From the NCBI GenBank assembly GCA_023213315.1, contig JAKCPI010015774.1, positions 18,581 through 82,580 of the forward strand: a stretch of DNA of 64,000 nucleotides, written 5' to 3'. Origin of the DNA: Euborellia annulipes. Its lineage: Eukaryota; Arthropoda; Insecta; Dermaptera; Anisolabididae. Numbering within the stretch: the first letter of the stretch is position 1; each line of letters opens with the position of its first letter. The notes beneath the pieces were generated by a model. It was not told the DNA's origin, ran no database searches, and saw only the letters and a list, made by a program, of their open reading frames with translations. The position numbers and the translations under genes are program-made. Of this stretch, positions 32,348 to 43,065 are shown piece after piece.

Positions 32348-33664
32348 CCCATATAATCCCGGTGGTGCGAAAACGCACCATTTCGTATATTATTATAAAA
32401 ATCTTATTTTTCTAAAAAAGTACTTGAAATAAATTATTGGTGTTTTTTTTATATTAAAGCCAAGACTCTATTCTCCAAGGAAATTCACTCATTCACTTGT
32501 CAAAGTTTAATAGAAGGTCACAGGGTTTGTCTAAAGTTGTCACTAATTTTCACTTCTGAAATTTCATCGACTTCTCGAAGAAAAGATTAAATTTCTACTT
32601 TATAATTCGCTCATATTCAAATAAAAGGTGTTTTTTATGTTTTTTAGAGAGTTACTAAATGATATCCAATAGTTAGCTATTATGTCAATTTCTAAGTTTT
32701 AGAGATATAGGTCCATCTTTTTAAATGGTGCGAAAACGCACCACCGGGCACATGGGATATCAAAATTATTATTACTTTCCACGCCTAAACACTACGTAGC
32801 GAAGAGGAAAAAAGTGGAATTGGTCCAAACTTTCGACTTGCGGATTACAAAGAAAATACACATGGATAAAAAACATTATTATTATTAGGCCTATATTATT
32901 ATTTTTATTTATTTAGAGGGTAAAGGTATTTTGTTTTTGATTTAGGATTGGAACAACCTATCAAACCATTGACGCTATACACTCCTAAGGATTGAATCCG
33001 TCTTGTTTTGGGTTTCTTACTGATTCAAATTGCAAAAAATAAATGGAGCACCCACTACTGGTTGATATGTATAATAAAAATATGGACGGCATTGATCGTT
33101 TCGATGAAAACAACGCCGTTTATCGGCAACATAGGTATTCGTTCGAAGAAATGGTGGTAGGCAATTCTTTCTTTCATTAGAGAATATATTTTTGTACCCA
33201 AAATGCCTGGCATCTGTAGAGATCTTGCAATTTGAAGCAGCAAGAAACCTAAAGCAAGAGGGATTCAATTGTTGGGAGTGTTTAGTGTCAATGGTTTGAT
33301 CGGTTGTTCCAATCCTAAATCAAAAACAAAATACCTTTATCCTCTAAATAAATAATAATAATAATAATAATAGGCCTAATAATAATAATGCCTATTATTC
33401 TTTTGTATTTTCTTGGTCCCGGAAGCCAAAAATTTGGACCAATTCCATTTCCTTCCTCTTCTCTATACACTCTTATGTAGTTAATAGGCGGGGAACTTTT
33501 GACATCCCATGTGCCCGGTGGTGCGTTTTCGCACCATGCCCTAATTCATCCTAAAAAAGGAATTGAGAAAAAAAAAATTATTTTCATGTTCTAGGACCCA
33601 ATCGTGACCACATATCAAAAAATAAAAAAAAATCCGTGACCAAAAAGTTTTGGGCTTATATGGG
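32348..33664. mobile_element. Composite piggyBac-like element, family N
   Basis: The element is bounded by TTAA on both sides (32344-32347 and 33665-33668), with termini CCCATATAATCCCGGTGG and GGGCTTATATGGG, the piggyBac pattern of a TTAA target and CCC...GGG ends. A perfect 16-base palindrome GGTGCGAAAACGCACC, or its loop inverse, occurs at 32364-32379, 32727-32742 and 33520-33535. The two inner copies abut second TIR-like ends (CCCATGTGCCCGG), so the structure is composite. Inner arms 32743-33000 and 33265-33519 are inverted repeats around the transposase relic. Confidence 0.85.
33043..33260 (+). pseudogene. piggyBac transposase relic (C-terminal catalytic region)
   Basis: The frame 33043-33180 reads MEHPLLVDMYNKNMDGID, then RFDENNAVYRQHRYSFEEMV, and stops at TAG. 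This resembles the piggyBac block YNxxMGGVDxxDQ...YxxxRK, which includes the third catalytic aspartate (the D of GID here). After the stop another frame continues LENIFLYPKCLA, then EILQFEAARNLKQEGF, consistent with a frameshift. Most of the transposase, including the first two catalytic aspartates, is absent, so it cannot be active. The surrounding TTAA-bounded termini agree with the family. Confidence 0.6.
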
Positions 33665-33741
33665 TTAATTAAAAAAAAGGAGAAAATTAAATTAATATAA
33701 AAATTTTTAGAAATATATAGGTTTTTTATATATAGACCTAT

Positions 33742-34005
33742 CAAGGGTGGATACAAAGGGAGGGGTGTAAAGGAAGTATTACCCCCCCCCCCCCCCCGAG
33801 ATTTGAGAAAAATATTTTTTTTGGGAAAAAATTGTATTTTTAATATAAAATTTTAAAAACTAATACTTAAAAATTTGATTTGTATAAATATTCTGGTAAA
33901 CAACTACAGAATGCACCTTTAAATTACGGATAATAAGAAAAAATTGTGTGCTGGGCGACCAGTCACACCTGATTACCCCCCCCCCCTTCTCTGGATCCGC
34001 CACTG
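33742..34005 (-). mobile_element. Non-autonomous hAT family B, copy 2
   Basis: Ends CAAGGGTGGATACAAAGG and CTGGATCCGCCACTG, perfect duplication AGACCTAT (33734-33741 and 34006-34013). C runs at both inner flanks. Carries the shared module on the minus strand. The short space between the two nearby B copies suggests independent insertions, since the duplications differ. Confidence 0.95.
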
Positions 34006-34125
34006 AGACCTATACGTTATTTAAATATTTATAATATGTATTTATATTTAATATATATTTATTTTTTATATATAATAGAAAATACATTTTTTAAATTTGC
34101 TTAATATCTTTTTTGACATCTGAAC

Positions 34126-34380
34126 CAAGGGCGGATACAAGGGGGTGGGGGTAATTACCCCTCCCCCGAGATTTAATAAAATACCTTTTTTTCGCAAAAA
34201 AATTTATTTTTAATGTAAAATTTTAAAAATTAATACTTAAAAATTTGATTTGTATTTATATTCTGGCAAACAAGTACAGAATGCGCTTTTAAATTACCGA
34301 AATTAAGAAAAAATAGTGTGCTGTGCGACGAGTCACACCAGATTACCCCCCCCCCCGAAACACCTCTGGATCCGCCCTTG
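34126..34380 (-). mobile_element. Non-autonomous hAT family B, copy 3
   Basis: Ends CAAGGGCGGATACAAGGG and CTGGATCCGCCCTTG, perfect duplication ATCTGAAC (34118-34125 and 34381-34388). Same interior and module as 28031-28301, reversed. Confidence 0.95.
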
Positions 34381-34388
34381 ATCTGAAC

Positions 34389-34475
34389 AGACCTATTTAT
34401 TTGAATTGATTGGTAGCCAATTCAATTGAAATAATTTTTTTCGCTTGGGACGGGACACGAACATCGGTTCCATAT
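34389..34475 (-). repeat. tRNA-derived SINE family H, truncated minus copy
   Basis: The minus strand reads GATGTTCGTGTCCCGTCC (box B), then AAAAAATTATTTCAATTGAA, then TTGGCTACCAATCAATTC, matching 60555-60625. The element is truncated and adjoins the hAT insertion. Confidence 0.6.
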
Positions 34476-34559
34476 CCCTTCATTCATCTCTCTTCATCTC
34501 TGCTACGAGTCGAGGAAAAAAAATATATGTACATTTGATAAAAAAATATAGCCAAAGAG

Positions 34560-34645
34560 ACGAGAGAGGCCTACGCTATGCGCCTGAACGAATCGCTTCG
34601 AGAGGTAGGCAACCCGCCGCACTCAGTCCATGTGCTTAGCCACCC
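34560..34645 (-). repeat. tRNA-like or SINE fragment
   Basis: The minus strand has GGTGGCTAAGCACATGGACT, then GCGGGTTGCCTACCTCTC. The word GCGGGTTGCCTACCTCT recurs on the plus strand near 62545, so it is repeated. Its class is uncertain. Confidence 0.35.
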
Positions 34646-35155
34646 AACTCTTTTGAATATTGAGGGCCTAAATCAAGAGCACAAAATAAAAAGTTAAAAA
34701 TAAACATATAATTACAAAAATGATTATAATTTAATAATAAATTTATGTTCTTAGGGCTCTTGGGCCTAGATGCAGTTCAATAAATAAAATTCTTCTTTTT
34801 TTTTAGGCCATACTTGTAAATTATTTAGAAAAATCCTTTTGAATCTTCTTAAATATTATTCTAAGTTGGCACTCATCAAGCCATCATTGACTTTCCAATT
34901 GTCACATATTTTGAAAGATTTTCATAGATGATATTTAGGAAATAATTCCCTTTAAGGATGGCAGGCATGGGTAGGCAAAATGAACAACACTCTCTGCCTA
35001 CCGTCCCTCACCCAGCCGCATTAACTCTTAGCGCCGTGTCTTCATTCATGGTCAAGTAGTTGGCTTTGGTTTAGCAACCTAGTTTAGTATCGTATCATTT
35101 TATTATGAAAATAAGTAAAAATATTTGTTTTATTTTTTCCTTTTAATTTCTCTTG
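34646..35155. other. Spacer, partly unique
   Basis: A more balanced patch near 34960-35090 (CTGCCTACCGTCCCTCACCC, GCGCCGTGTC) has no frame or match. Confidence 0.3.
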
Positions 35156-35172
35156 TCTATATAAAAAAACCG

Positions 35173-35173
35173 C

Positions 35174-35244
<71 letters not shown>
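35173..35244 (+). repeat. (TGTC)n microsatellite, about 18 units
   Basis: Uninterrupted CTGT/GTCT repeats just inside the Helitron-like 5' end. Confidence 0.97.
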
Positions 35245-35248
<4 letters not shown>

Positions 35249-35533
35249 AACGCATAGACTCCGAAACTACTGGACCGATTTTCATGGAGTTTTTTTTAAT
35301 GGGTAGGGAATTTTCCGGGGTGGTTTTAGGCTATCATTATATCGAATTAGGGGTAGGGGAACCCCCCTTTTGGGGGTTATCAATTACCCCATAGCAAAGC
35401 ATTGGAAAACAGGATCTAACTCGCTTTATGAAAATATATTTATCAAATCTTTAAAATGAAAAATAAAAACTCTTCCTCCCTAACAATTCGACATTTGAAA
35501 AGATTTTTCCGCTCTGCGCCCCCCCCCCCCCCT

Positions 35534-37258
35534 AAAATTTTATTTTTTTTATTTTTCATTCGATTTTAATAAAATTTAAAATGACGCTTTCTTAGGGTGT
35601 AAATAATTGAAAAATGGTATTTTAGACACCAGAAAGTTCAATCACCCCCCTGACCCCCCTGAAATTTATTTTTCATTCGATTTTAATAAAATTTAAAATG
35701 ACGCTTTCTTAGGGTGTAAATAATTGAAAATGGTATTTTAGACATCAGAAAGTTCAATCACCCCCCTGACCCCCCCTAAAATTTATTTTTCATTCGATTT
35801 TAATAAAATTTAAAATGACGCTTTCTTAGGGTGTAAATAATTGAAAAATGGTATTTTAGACCCCAGAAAGTTCAATCACCCCCCTGACCCCCCCCTAAAA
35901 TTTATTTTTCATTCGATTTTAATAAAATTTAAAATGACGCTTTCTTAGGTGTAAATAATTGAAAAATGGTATTTTAGACATCAGAAAGTTCAATCACCCC
36001 CTGACCCCCCTAAAATTTATTTTTCATTCGATTTTAATAAAATTTAAAATGACGCTTTCTTAGGGTGTAAATAATTGAAAAATGGTATTTTAGACATCAG
36101 AAAGTTCAATCACCCCCCTGACCCCCCCCCTAAAATTTATTTTTCATTCGATTTTAATAAAATTTAAAATGACGCTTTCTTAGGGTGTAAATAATTGAAA
36201 AATGGTATTTTAGACATCAGAAAGTTCAATCACCCCCCTGACCCCCCTGAAATTTATTTTTCATTCGATTTTAATAAAATTTAAAATGACGCTTTCTTAG
36301 GGTGTAAATAATTGAAAAATGGTATTTTAGACATCAGAAAGTTCAATCACCCCCCTGACCCCCCCTAAAATTTATTTTTCATTCGATTTTAATAAAATTT
36401 AAAATGACGCTTTCTTAGGGTGTAAATAATTGAAAAATGGTATTTTAGACACCAGAAAGTTCAATCACCCCCCTGACCCCCCTAAAATTTATTTTTCATT
36501 CGATTTTAATAAAATTTAAAATGACGCTTTCTTAGGGTGTAAATAATTGAAAAATGGTATTTTAGACATCAGAAAGTTCAATCACCCCCCTGACCCCCCT
36601 AAAATTTATTTTTCATTCGATTTTAATAAAATTTAAAATGACGCTTTCTTAGGGTGTAAATAATTGAAAAATGGTATTTTAGACATCAGAAAGTTCAATC
36701 ACCCCCCTGACCCCCCCCTGAAATTTATTTTTCATTCGATTTTAATAAAATTTAAAATGACGCTTTCTTAGGGTGTAAATAATTGAAAAATGGTATTTTA
36801 GACATCAGAAAGTTCAATCACCCCCCTGACCCCCCTAAAATTTATTTTTCATTCGATTTTAATAAAATTTAAAATGACGCTTTCTTAGGGTGTAAATAAT
36901 TGAAAAATGGTATTTTAGACATCAGAAAGTTCAATCACCCCCTGACCCCCCCCTAAAATTTATTTTTCATTCGATTTTAATAAAATTTAAAATGACGCTT
37001 TCTTAGGGTGTAAATAATTGAAAATGGTATTTTAGACATCAGAAAGTTCAATCACCCCCTGACCCCCCTGAAATTTATTTTTTCATTCGATTTTAATAAA
37101 ATTTAAAATGTTGCTTTCTTAGGGTGTAAATAATTGAAAATGGTATTTTAGACCTCAGAAAGTTCAATCACCCCCCTGCCCCCCCTGAAATTTATTTTTC
37201 ATTCGTTTTTAATAAAATTTAAAATTACGCTTCCTTAGGGTGTAAATAATTGAAAAAT
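35534..37258 (+). repeat. Minisatellite, about 15 units of 117 bases
   Basis: The anchor CATTCGATTTTAATAAAATT recurs about every 117 bases from 35557 to about 37199. Each unit also has ATGACGCTTTCTTAGGGTG, AAATGGTATTTTAGAC and GTTCAATCACCCCCCTGACC. Length changes are mostly in C runs; the last units (from about 37080) are more diverged. A single unit exists in the related copy at 9290-9430, so the array is an expansion within the element. Confidence 0.97.
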
Positions 37259-37425
37259 ATATTAATCAAATATTTAAAATAAAAATAAAAACTTTTTCAT
37301 AATTAATTAAAATACATTTATCTGGACAACTCTTAGTCATATCCCGAGACGCCGCCTGCCAGGGCCTAGTGGGGTAGGGTTGCCGAAGGCAACCCTACCG
37401 CAGCTATATTATAAGACTAAGTCGC

Positions 37426-37700
37426 TTAGCCAAGGACCCGGTACTTGGCCATGGAAGAAGAATCAGGCTGGTCATCAGTTAGTCTGAAATCCGACGATGG
37501 GAGCCTGTTATTTAGCCGTCTCAAAATGTCATCTGCAAGTGTCCCTGGCTATTTATCTCCGTCCTGAGCAAACTTTTCATCTAAGGAATTTTGTTTAACC
37601 TCCTTTTTTTGCAAAACGAGTGGAGAGCTCGATCTCGGGTAGAGAAAACAATCTCCAATCCTGATTAAACACTTGAAACCTTGAAAAATAAGAGTAAAGC
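37426..37700. promoter_or_regulatory. Unique block, candidate regulatory element
   Basis: Balanced composition, no repeat match. Contains GCTGGTCATCAGTTAGTCTG, CTGTTATTTAGCCG and TCCCTGGCTATTTATC words. No frame is convincing. Confidence 0.25.
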
Positions 37701-37799
37701 ATAATTGCATTTAATTTATACCTAATGAAAATTTATTTATATTTTAGAGGAGCTAATGAGTGATTATTAAGCATCTATAAGTATATGACAAAATAGAAT

Positions 37800-38110
37800 C
37801 ACAAAGTATTAATGGAGTCGTGATTGGAATTCTAATTAAATCGAACGATGAATTCGCTCAGTCTAATTATTCTTGAACGCAACTAAATTTGTTCATGAAT
37901 TCGGCTTCGGCGGAAGTGTCCTTGGACAGCCATTGGCCTGAGGCTGATAACGTCACTGGCCCTCCGGGGTATCCATTGGCCGGCTTTTGACAAGGGCAAA
38001 AGCAAATTGAATGCCGATTGACAACAACACAAGCGTAGAATGTCAAGCAGAAAGGAGTGTCTTGTTCACAACAAATCACTCCTCGCAAAGGCGCTCTTCT
38101 CACCAATTGT
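37800..38110. promoter_or_regulatory. Unique block with a cysteine-rich minus frame
   Basis: A balanced, repeat-free stretch. The minus strand is open from 38106 to 37867 and would read CEQDTPFCLTFYACVVVNRH, then SICFCPCQKPANGYPGGPV, ending MNKFSCVQE and a stop. No splice signal or family was recognised. It may be a regulatory element (CCATTGGCC-type words occur twice) or an unknown exon. Confidence 0.22.
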
Positions 38111-38480
38111 ACGATCGTATATTAGACATCTTTCTTTTTTTTCCTCTCTTCATATTCCAGCTATAGAACAAGCTTTTGGTAATGTACATTATGTCCAATT
38201 TAACATTTTCATGTTTTATATCTGGTTATCTTCAAAAGTTGATTTTTTACGTTTACACTCCAACTTTTATAATACTTAAATTAAATTGCTATTGAAAGTC
38301 TGCTAGAATTATATTCCATTATTAGACAAAAATTAAAATTTTAATATTAGTATACTGAATTTTAATAGCTAATTAATAAACTGAAATGCTGAAAAAATTA
38401 AGACCCTGAAAACTATTATTTGAGAGAAGGATGAGCAGCTCGAAAGAGGAATTGAAACTAAACTCACGAATCAAGCGATA
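38111..38480. other. AT-rich spacer
   Basis: Nothing recognised. Confidence 0.3.
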
Positions 38481-38484
38481 TCTT

Positions 38485-39100
38485 GAATAAAAAACCTGAT
38501 GTGACAAGTACAGAACACAACCTTCGATTACCGAAGATTTTTTGTGTCGACATATATTTAGTTCCCGCCGATATATTAGAATTCAAGATGTAAAATTTAT
38601 AAGTATGGGAAAATATTTATATTTTGTTACCATGGCAACAATTTCTCCTATCCTTCCTATGAAGTACAAAAGTAAAGTGGTCTTCAGAATATTTCAATGA
38701 CAAAATGAGAATATACATTTTAAAGAGCATCTAAAAAATAATTGATTTTATAATTTTAATCAAAATCGTTGGTGCGAATTTTGAGAAAATCGAAAAAAAC
38801 TGAGAAAGTACATCAGTAAAGCATTAGTACTCTCTGGCCGATTTTGATTAAAAGCTTATTTTCTCGGTCCCGGGGGGTGTTTAACTTAAATATAAAATTT
38901 CAGCCTCATAGCTCAATTCCTTCTTGCTTAAAATTGAACACACACACACAGACAGACAGACAGACCATGTCGCGAAAACCACTTTTTGGACTCAGAGGAC
39001 CTCAAAACGTAAAGATCCATCAAAATCTCGACATCGAATTTTTGACATGAATCCAATACTTTCTCTCGCTATATATTAAAATATATATAGAGGTAAGAAA
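38485..39100 (-). mobile_element. Family D element, copy 5
   Basis: Reversed order: truncated module (CTGATGTGACAAGTACAGAA), CAAAATGAGAATATACATTT, CTGGCCGATTTTGATTAAAA, a (CA)n/(CAGA)n run at 38939-38963, AGGACCTCAAAACG, CTCGACATCGAATTTTTGAC and the terminal hairpin TACTTTCTCTCGC ... GAGGTAAGAA. No protein. Confidence 0.82.
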
Positions 39101-40179
39101 TGAATTGAAATTCAAGCTAGTGAGTAATGTTAAAGCTCTTTTGAATCTGCTTAAATATACGATAGCCTAATACAACTTGTTTGCTCAAAAAATAATTTTC
39201 TTTCATTTCCTCTAAGGGAAAGTGAAAATAAACATATCATTATTTTCCATAAGTTTTAATAGAAGCAATTTCAGAAAAATGGGAAAGGAGAGTGGATGTT
39301 AGCCCCCAAAGGGGTGATGGGGTAACTTTTATCGAAATAAAACTCTCAGTCAACAGAAGCAATTATTTAATAATTTTAATAATCTGAATTTAATAAAATT
39401 GAAGTCTGATGAAATGTACAGAGTGCTTTACAAGAAAGAAAGTAAATTTTTTACTATAGATTTTTCTATTTTTTTTAAAAATTTTTTCAAGAAAATCTAA
39501 CTCCTTTTATTATAGTCCTCATTTTCTCGGTTTAAGTCGCTTTGGTAATGACTCAACCCGGGAAAATTTATCTTCGTATATTGTAATAATAAATATGCAG
39601 TATATAGACGATTGCTACGAATATATATAATATATAATTTAATTAATAATTTTGTTTTTAAACAGTAAACGGGGAATTGCAAATAATAATAATAATAGTA
39701 TGCAACAAGTCGAAGCACATTCTCAATTAAAACCATTAATTATTAATTCTAATCATACAATCTTAAATATTTCTTTAAATAAACAAACCACTTGTCTCTT
39801 TAATTCAACAAATTTGTTTGTTTCTTTGAATTTTGTTCCTGATCAGAATTCTCTTCCAATGGTATGACAAAATTCTCAATAAAGTAGAAGAAATATATAT
39901 TATTTCGGTCTCTGTTAGGGGTGGACACCTCCAAATTCACCTCCCAGGATCAACAAATGTATGAAATGTTTTATAATTGCAAGGGAATTTGAAGAAATCC
40001 AAATACGCTAGATAGGGATAATGAAACATTCCACTTTCAATCATAAATCAATTGATTGATATTCATTACCAAGAAATATCGATTACATATTTGATAAATA
40101 ATTAACTGCTCTGGAATAGTCCCCCCCCTCCTATTTTTTTCCCGACTTTTTTCATTTCAATCAGTCAATTATAAATGTT
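39101..40179. other. Gene-free AT-rich interval
   Basis: No repeats matched elsewhere and no convincing exon. Short frames near 39500-39867 are AT-driven. Confidence 0.35.
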
Positions 40180-40400
40180 TCTTTAGATTTGATTTCGGTC
40201 GGCGGCATCTCTTGAAAAAAGCATTCATAATGAGATGCACTCATCGTGACTGGCCTCTCCATTCAATGAATCACTTTAACTAATTATTTAATGAAATCAA
40301 TATATATTATAGGTGGTCTTGCAGTGGGCGTTATTAATTTGAAATACCTTTCGGATTACAATCATAAATTTTATTTTATTTTGAAAAATTTTCCAATAAA
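40180..40400. promoter_or_regulatory. Unique block, weak regulatory candidate
   Basis: Contains GGTCGGCGGCATCTC, CACTTTAACTAATTATTTAA and GTGGGCGTTATTAATTTG. No repeat match or frame. Confidence 0.22.
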
Positions 40401-41278
40401 TCATTCATTTAAATTTATTCATCTAAAATAAATAAATAATTTAGATCGGGCGAGTTCTATTTCCTTTTGAGTGTTTCATCAAAAACTCAAAAAGCTTTAA
40501 AATCAATTGTAAGCCAAGCTCGAAGATTTAAATCGAAAAAATCTAATCTATTAAGATTATATTGTTATGTTAAATTATTTATTTTTTTGTATCCAATAGG
40601 GGTGACTCTATATTAATTAATGATAATTAAAACATTAATTAATTAATTAAAGTTAATTGATTTGTACGGCAATTGATTTATCTATCTAAAGATTAGGCAA
40701 TATCAAGATCATTCAAAGATAAATTTTTGATTTAACAATTCTATTATAATAATGATCTTAATCAGGGTTAAAAAACTTAAAAGAGAAAATTAATTGTGCT
40801 CTTATTATCATAATATCTGTGTTGTTATTTATTAGAAAGAAATGTGATTTTTTACTTTTCATCATTATCAAAATAATATTATACTATAATATAAATCAGT
40901 TAGCGGTGGCAATAAGTTTTTTTTATATTATAGACCTGGGTATATTCATAAAATAGACGTTCTTCAGAGTTAAGGGGGGTTCAGGAGCGCCGTCTAAACG
41001 TACTTTAAACAATACTAGACTATCATAAGGAATTTTTCAATGCGGTTTTTTTTTAATGAATAAAATTCAAAAGAGATTATTGGGACATCGAGCTATAATT
41101 TTTTTAATGACTTATTAAAAAATCATCGTAATTAATTTTTTTGTTATCATGCAAATACAAAAAAACAATCAGTCCCAATAATCTTTAATTTTTTTTAAAT
41201 TTAAAAATGAATTTATTGTTATTATTAATCACATATTAATTAAGAAATTTTTAAAATAAGCTTAGATGATTTATTTAA
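40401..41278. other. Gene-free AT-rich interval
   Basis: TTAATTAATTAATTAAAG run near 40634; nothing else recognised. Confidence 0.35.
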
Positions 41279-41612
41279 AAACCAACTGTCAAATTAGTTC
41301 AGCATTCTTGCAATAGATGGCAGGCTAATCTAACAGACGATATAGTATTAGCCTATATCTGGCCTATGTTTATATATTTTTAATGCTTTTATAAAAGATA
41401 CATAATATATAATAACATTTATAATGTATTTATTGTTAAAAGATCGAATCAACCAAATGCATTAAATATTATTAGCTACCATTCTGACATCTCTTGGCAA
41501 ATTTTTGAATTACTTGATTTTTTGAGCATACTATTATGACACACTACGCCATCTTATCGGGAAAAACATGCGTAACCACTTCGCTCTGGTAGCCCCTTAA
41601 ATGCTAAATTTA
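41279..41612 (-). repeat. Family O repeat, minus copy
   Basis: The reverse complement matches 63740-64000: TGGTTGATTCGATCTTTTAA, ATTATATATTATGTATC, AAAATATATAAACATAGGCC and ATAAGATGGCG. Nature unknown. Confidence 0.6.
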
Positions 41613-41759
41613 TTGCAAATTTATTAGAGTACTCCAAAAAAAATTACAGACTACGTATATGTAACGAATTCTACATTTTCACACCAGAATTTCAAAATAT
41701 TTCATAAATAATTTACTTTAGTAAACAAATAAAAGAATTTCTATGAAACCACATTTTGT

Positions 41760-41825
41760 TATTAGTTTATAAATACTGTACAATGAAATGCACGTAAGGG
41801 TCCCTTAGAGGTTATTTAACAAGTC
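41760..41825 (-). repeat. Family E fragment
   Basis: ATAAATACTGTACAA followed by CCCTTAGAGGTTA matches the inverted E copy at 27460-27560, with the middle deleted. Confidence 0.5.
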
Positions 41826-41839
41826 TGTGAGTGTTCTTT

Positions 41840-41933
41840 ATTGGCGAGGCCAAACGCCCCATGGCCCCCGAGGAATCGACAAGTACGGACAGTCAGACAG
41901 ACAGATGGACATTAGTGAATTATATATATAGAT
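41840..41933 (-). mobile_element. Helitron-like 5' end, reversed
   Basis: The minus strand begins TCTATATATATAATTCAC and continues CCATCTGTCTGTCTGACTG, paralleling the 35156 element. It ends in CTCGGGGGCCATGGGGCG. Only the 5' end is present. Confidence 0.5.
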
Positions 41934-42844
41934 TTAAAAATATACCCCCTATTATTTGGGCGAAGGAGACCGTTCGAGTTGTTAATTTCTATGAAATATT
42001 TTGTCATAAGCGATTATATCCCTCTGGATGCCATAACTGTTATAATTTACTGAAATTCTTTAAAAAATTAAAAAAAAAATGAAACCTTATAAACAATTCT
42101 TGTTCACTTCCCTATCGCATAGGTAATCGGAGGCAAACAAAAGAGCTTTTATTTCTTTCTTGATATAGGCTATTAGAAGATAATTGCTATGAAAAGCTGA
42201 TAATATAAATTTGCATAACGAAACTGGGAGTGGAATTTTAAGCACGAACTTATAAAAAGGAAGAAAAAATGAAAATTTTTTCGAGTAGCCTGACGCCGGA
42301 CTCTCGCTATTTCTGTGCTCTTGTGTTTCAACTTCCCCCTTGAACATAGAGGTTAAATCAGAAGATAGAATTGAAGAGATAGATAGATTTTTTCATGAGG
42401 AGGGAGCCCGGAAATTTGGTGTAGCAGAGGCGCATTTAAAGGGGGGTGGGTAAGAGGGTTAAGAATCATTTATTATATTTTAGTTACGCTTTCAAAATAG
42501 CATTATAAAATATTAATATTTTTTGCGGAAGAGAGGAGGGAGGGGGTCCGAGCTCTTAAATATTTGTACACCTATTTTATAGTATAATTCTTTCATTTTT
42601 TTTTCTAAATTTATCTTATCATGCGTCATTCTTGTTTTTAGATTCCTATTAACTGATGATCGGAATACTAAATAAATTACCTGAATAAAGATGACTAAAT
42701 GTCTGATAAAAACTTTTCATAATACTATTTTGAAAAGAGCAATAATAAATTATTAAACATTAAATCTATTAAAAAGTACTAATTAGATGATTTGAATATA
42801 ATTAAATAGTATATTAATATTTAAAATGACGCTGGTTGATTGAG
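41934..42844. other. Gene-free interval
   Basis: Short frames at 41831-42347 lack splice context. A G-rich tract near 42440 (AAGGGGGGTGGGTAAG) may be a hAT remnant. Confidence 0.35.
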
Positions 42845-42849
42845 TTAAT

Positions 42850-43059
42850 AATTAAAATTAAATATACAAATTAAACACTAGGTTATTTGTTTCAAAGGTT
42901 TTATTAATTAAAAATTAACACTTGATACGTATTTCGACAATTTCTTGTCATCGTCAGAAGATGAAATAATAACAAATACGTATCAAGTGTTAATTTTTAA
43001 TTAATAAAAACTTTGAAACAAATAACCTAGTGTTTAATTTGTATATTTAATTTTAATTT
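42850..43059. mobile_element. Inverted-repeat element P6 (family F) with hammerhead
   Basis: Arms 42850-42934 and 42974-43059 are inverted copies: AATATACAAATTAAACACTA, GGTTATTTGTTTCAAAGG, AACACTTGATACGTATTT. The left inner arm keeps a full hammerhead-like layout on the minus strand (42919-42963); the right inner arm has lost it. A diverged copy lies at 13547-13735. Confidence 0.85.
42919..42963 (-). ncRNA. Hammerhead-like ribozyme in P6
   Basis: Minus strand order: CATCTT, CTGACGA, T, stem II GACAA-gaaa-TTGTC, GAA, then the self-complementary ATACGTAT, C, AAGTG. CUU/AAG, and with one bulge CA/UG, can form stem I directly beside the core. Stem III is self-complementary, so it would favour a dimeric hammerhead. 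The extra U after the core is shared with the other copies. Activity untested. Confidence 0.55.
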
Positions 43060-43065
43060 ACAAAA

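Larger units (their letters stand above)
35156..37425 (+). mobile_element. Helitron-like element swollen by a minisatellite
   Basis: The 5' end TCTATATAAAAAAACCG is followed by a long (TGTC)n run and CGCATAGACTCCGAAACTAC, TGGACCGATTTTCATGG. The downstream end has GAGACGCCGCCTGCCAGGG and an 11-12 base-pair hairpin GGTAGGGTTGCC-gaa-GGCAACCCTACC (37373-37399). A TC start, a 3' hairpin and absence of terminal inverted repeats and target duplications are Helitron traits; an exact CTRR end was not fixed. A related end lies at 41840-41933 (minus) and a shorter copy at 9140-9510. No Rep/helicase frame. Confidence 0.6.

Noticed and set aside
32348..33664. Functional piggyBac transposon
   Set aside because: Only a short C-terminal piece of transposase remains, with a stop and a probable frameshift.
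35534..37258. CRISPR-like array
   Set aside because: The 117-base units are contiguous, with no unique spacers between short repeats; it is a eukaryotic minisatellite.
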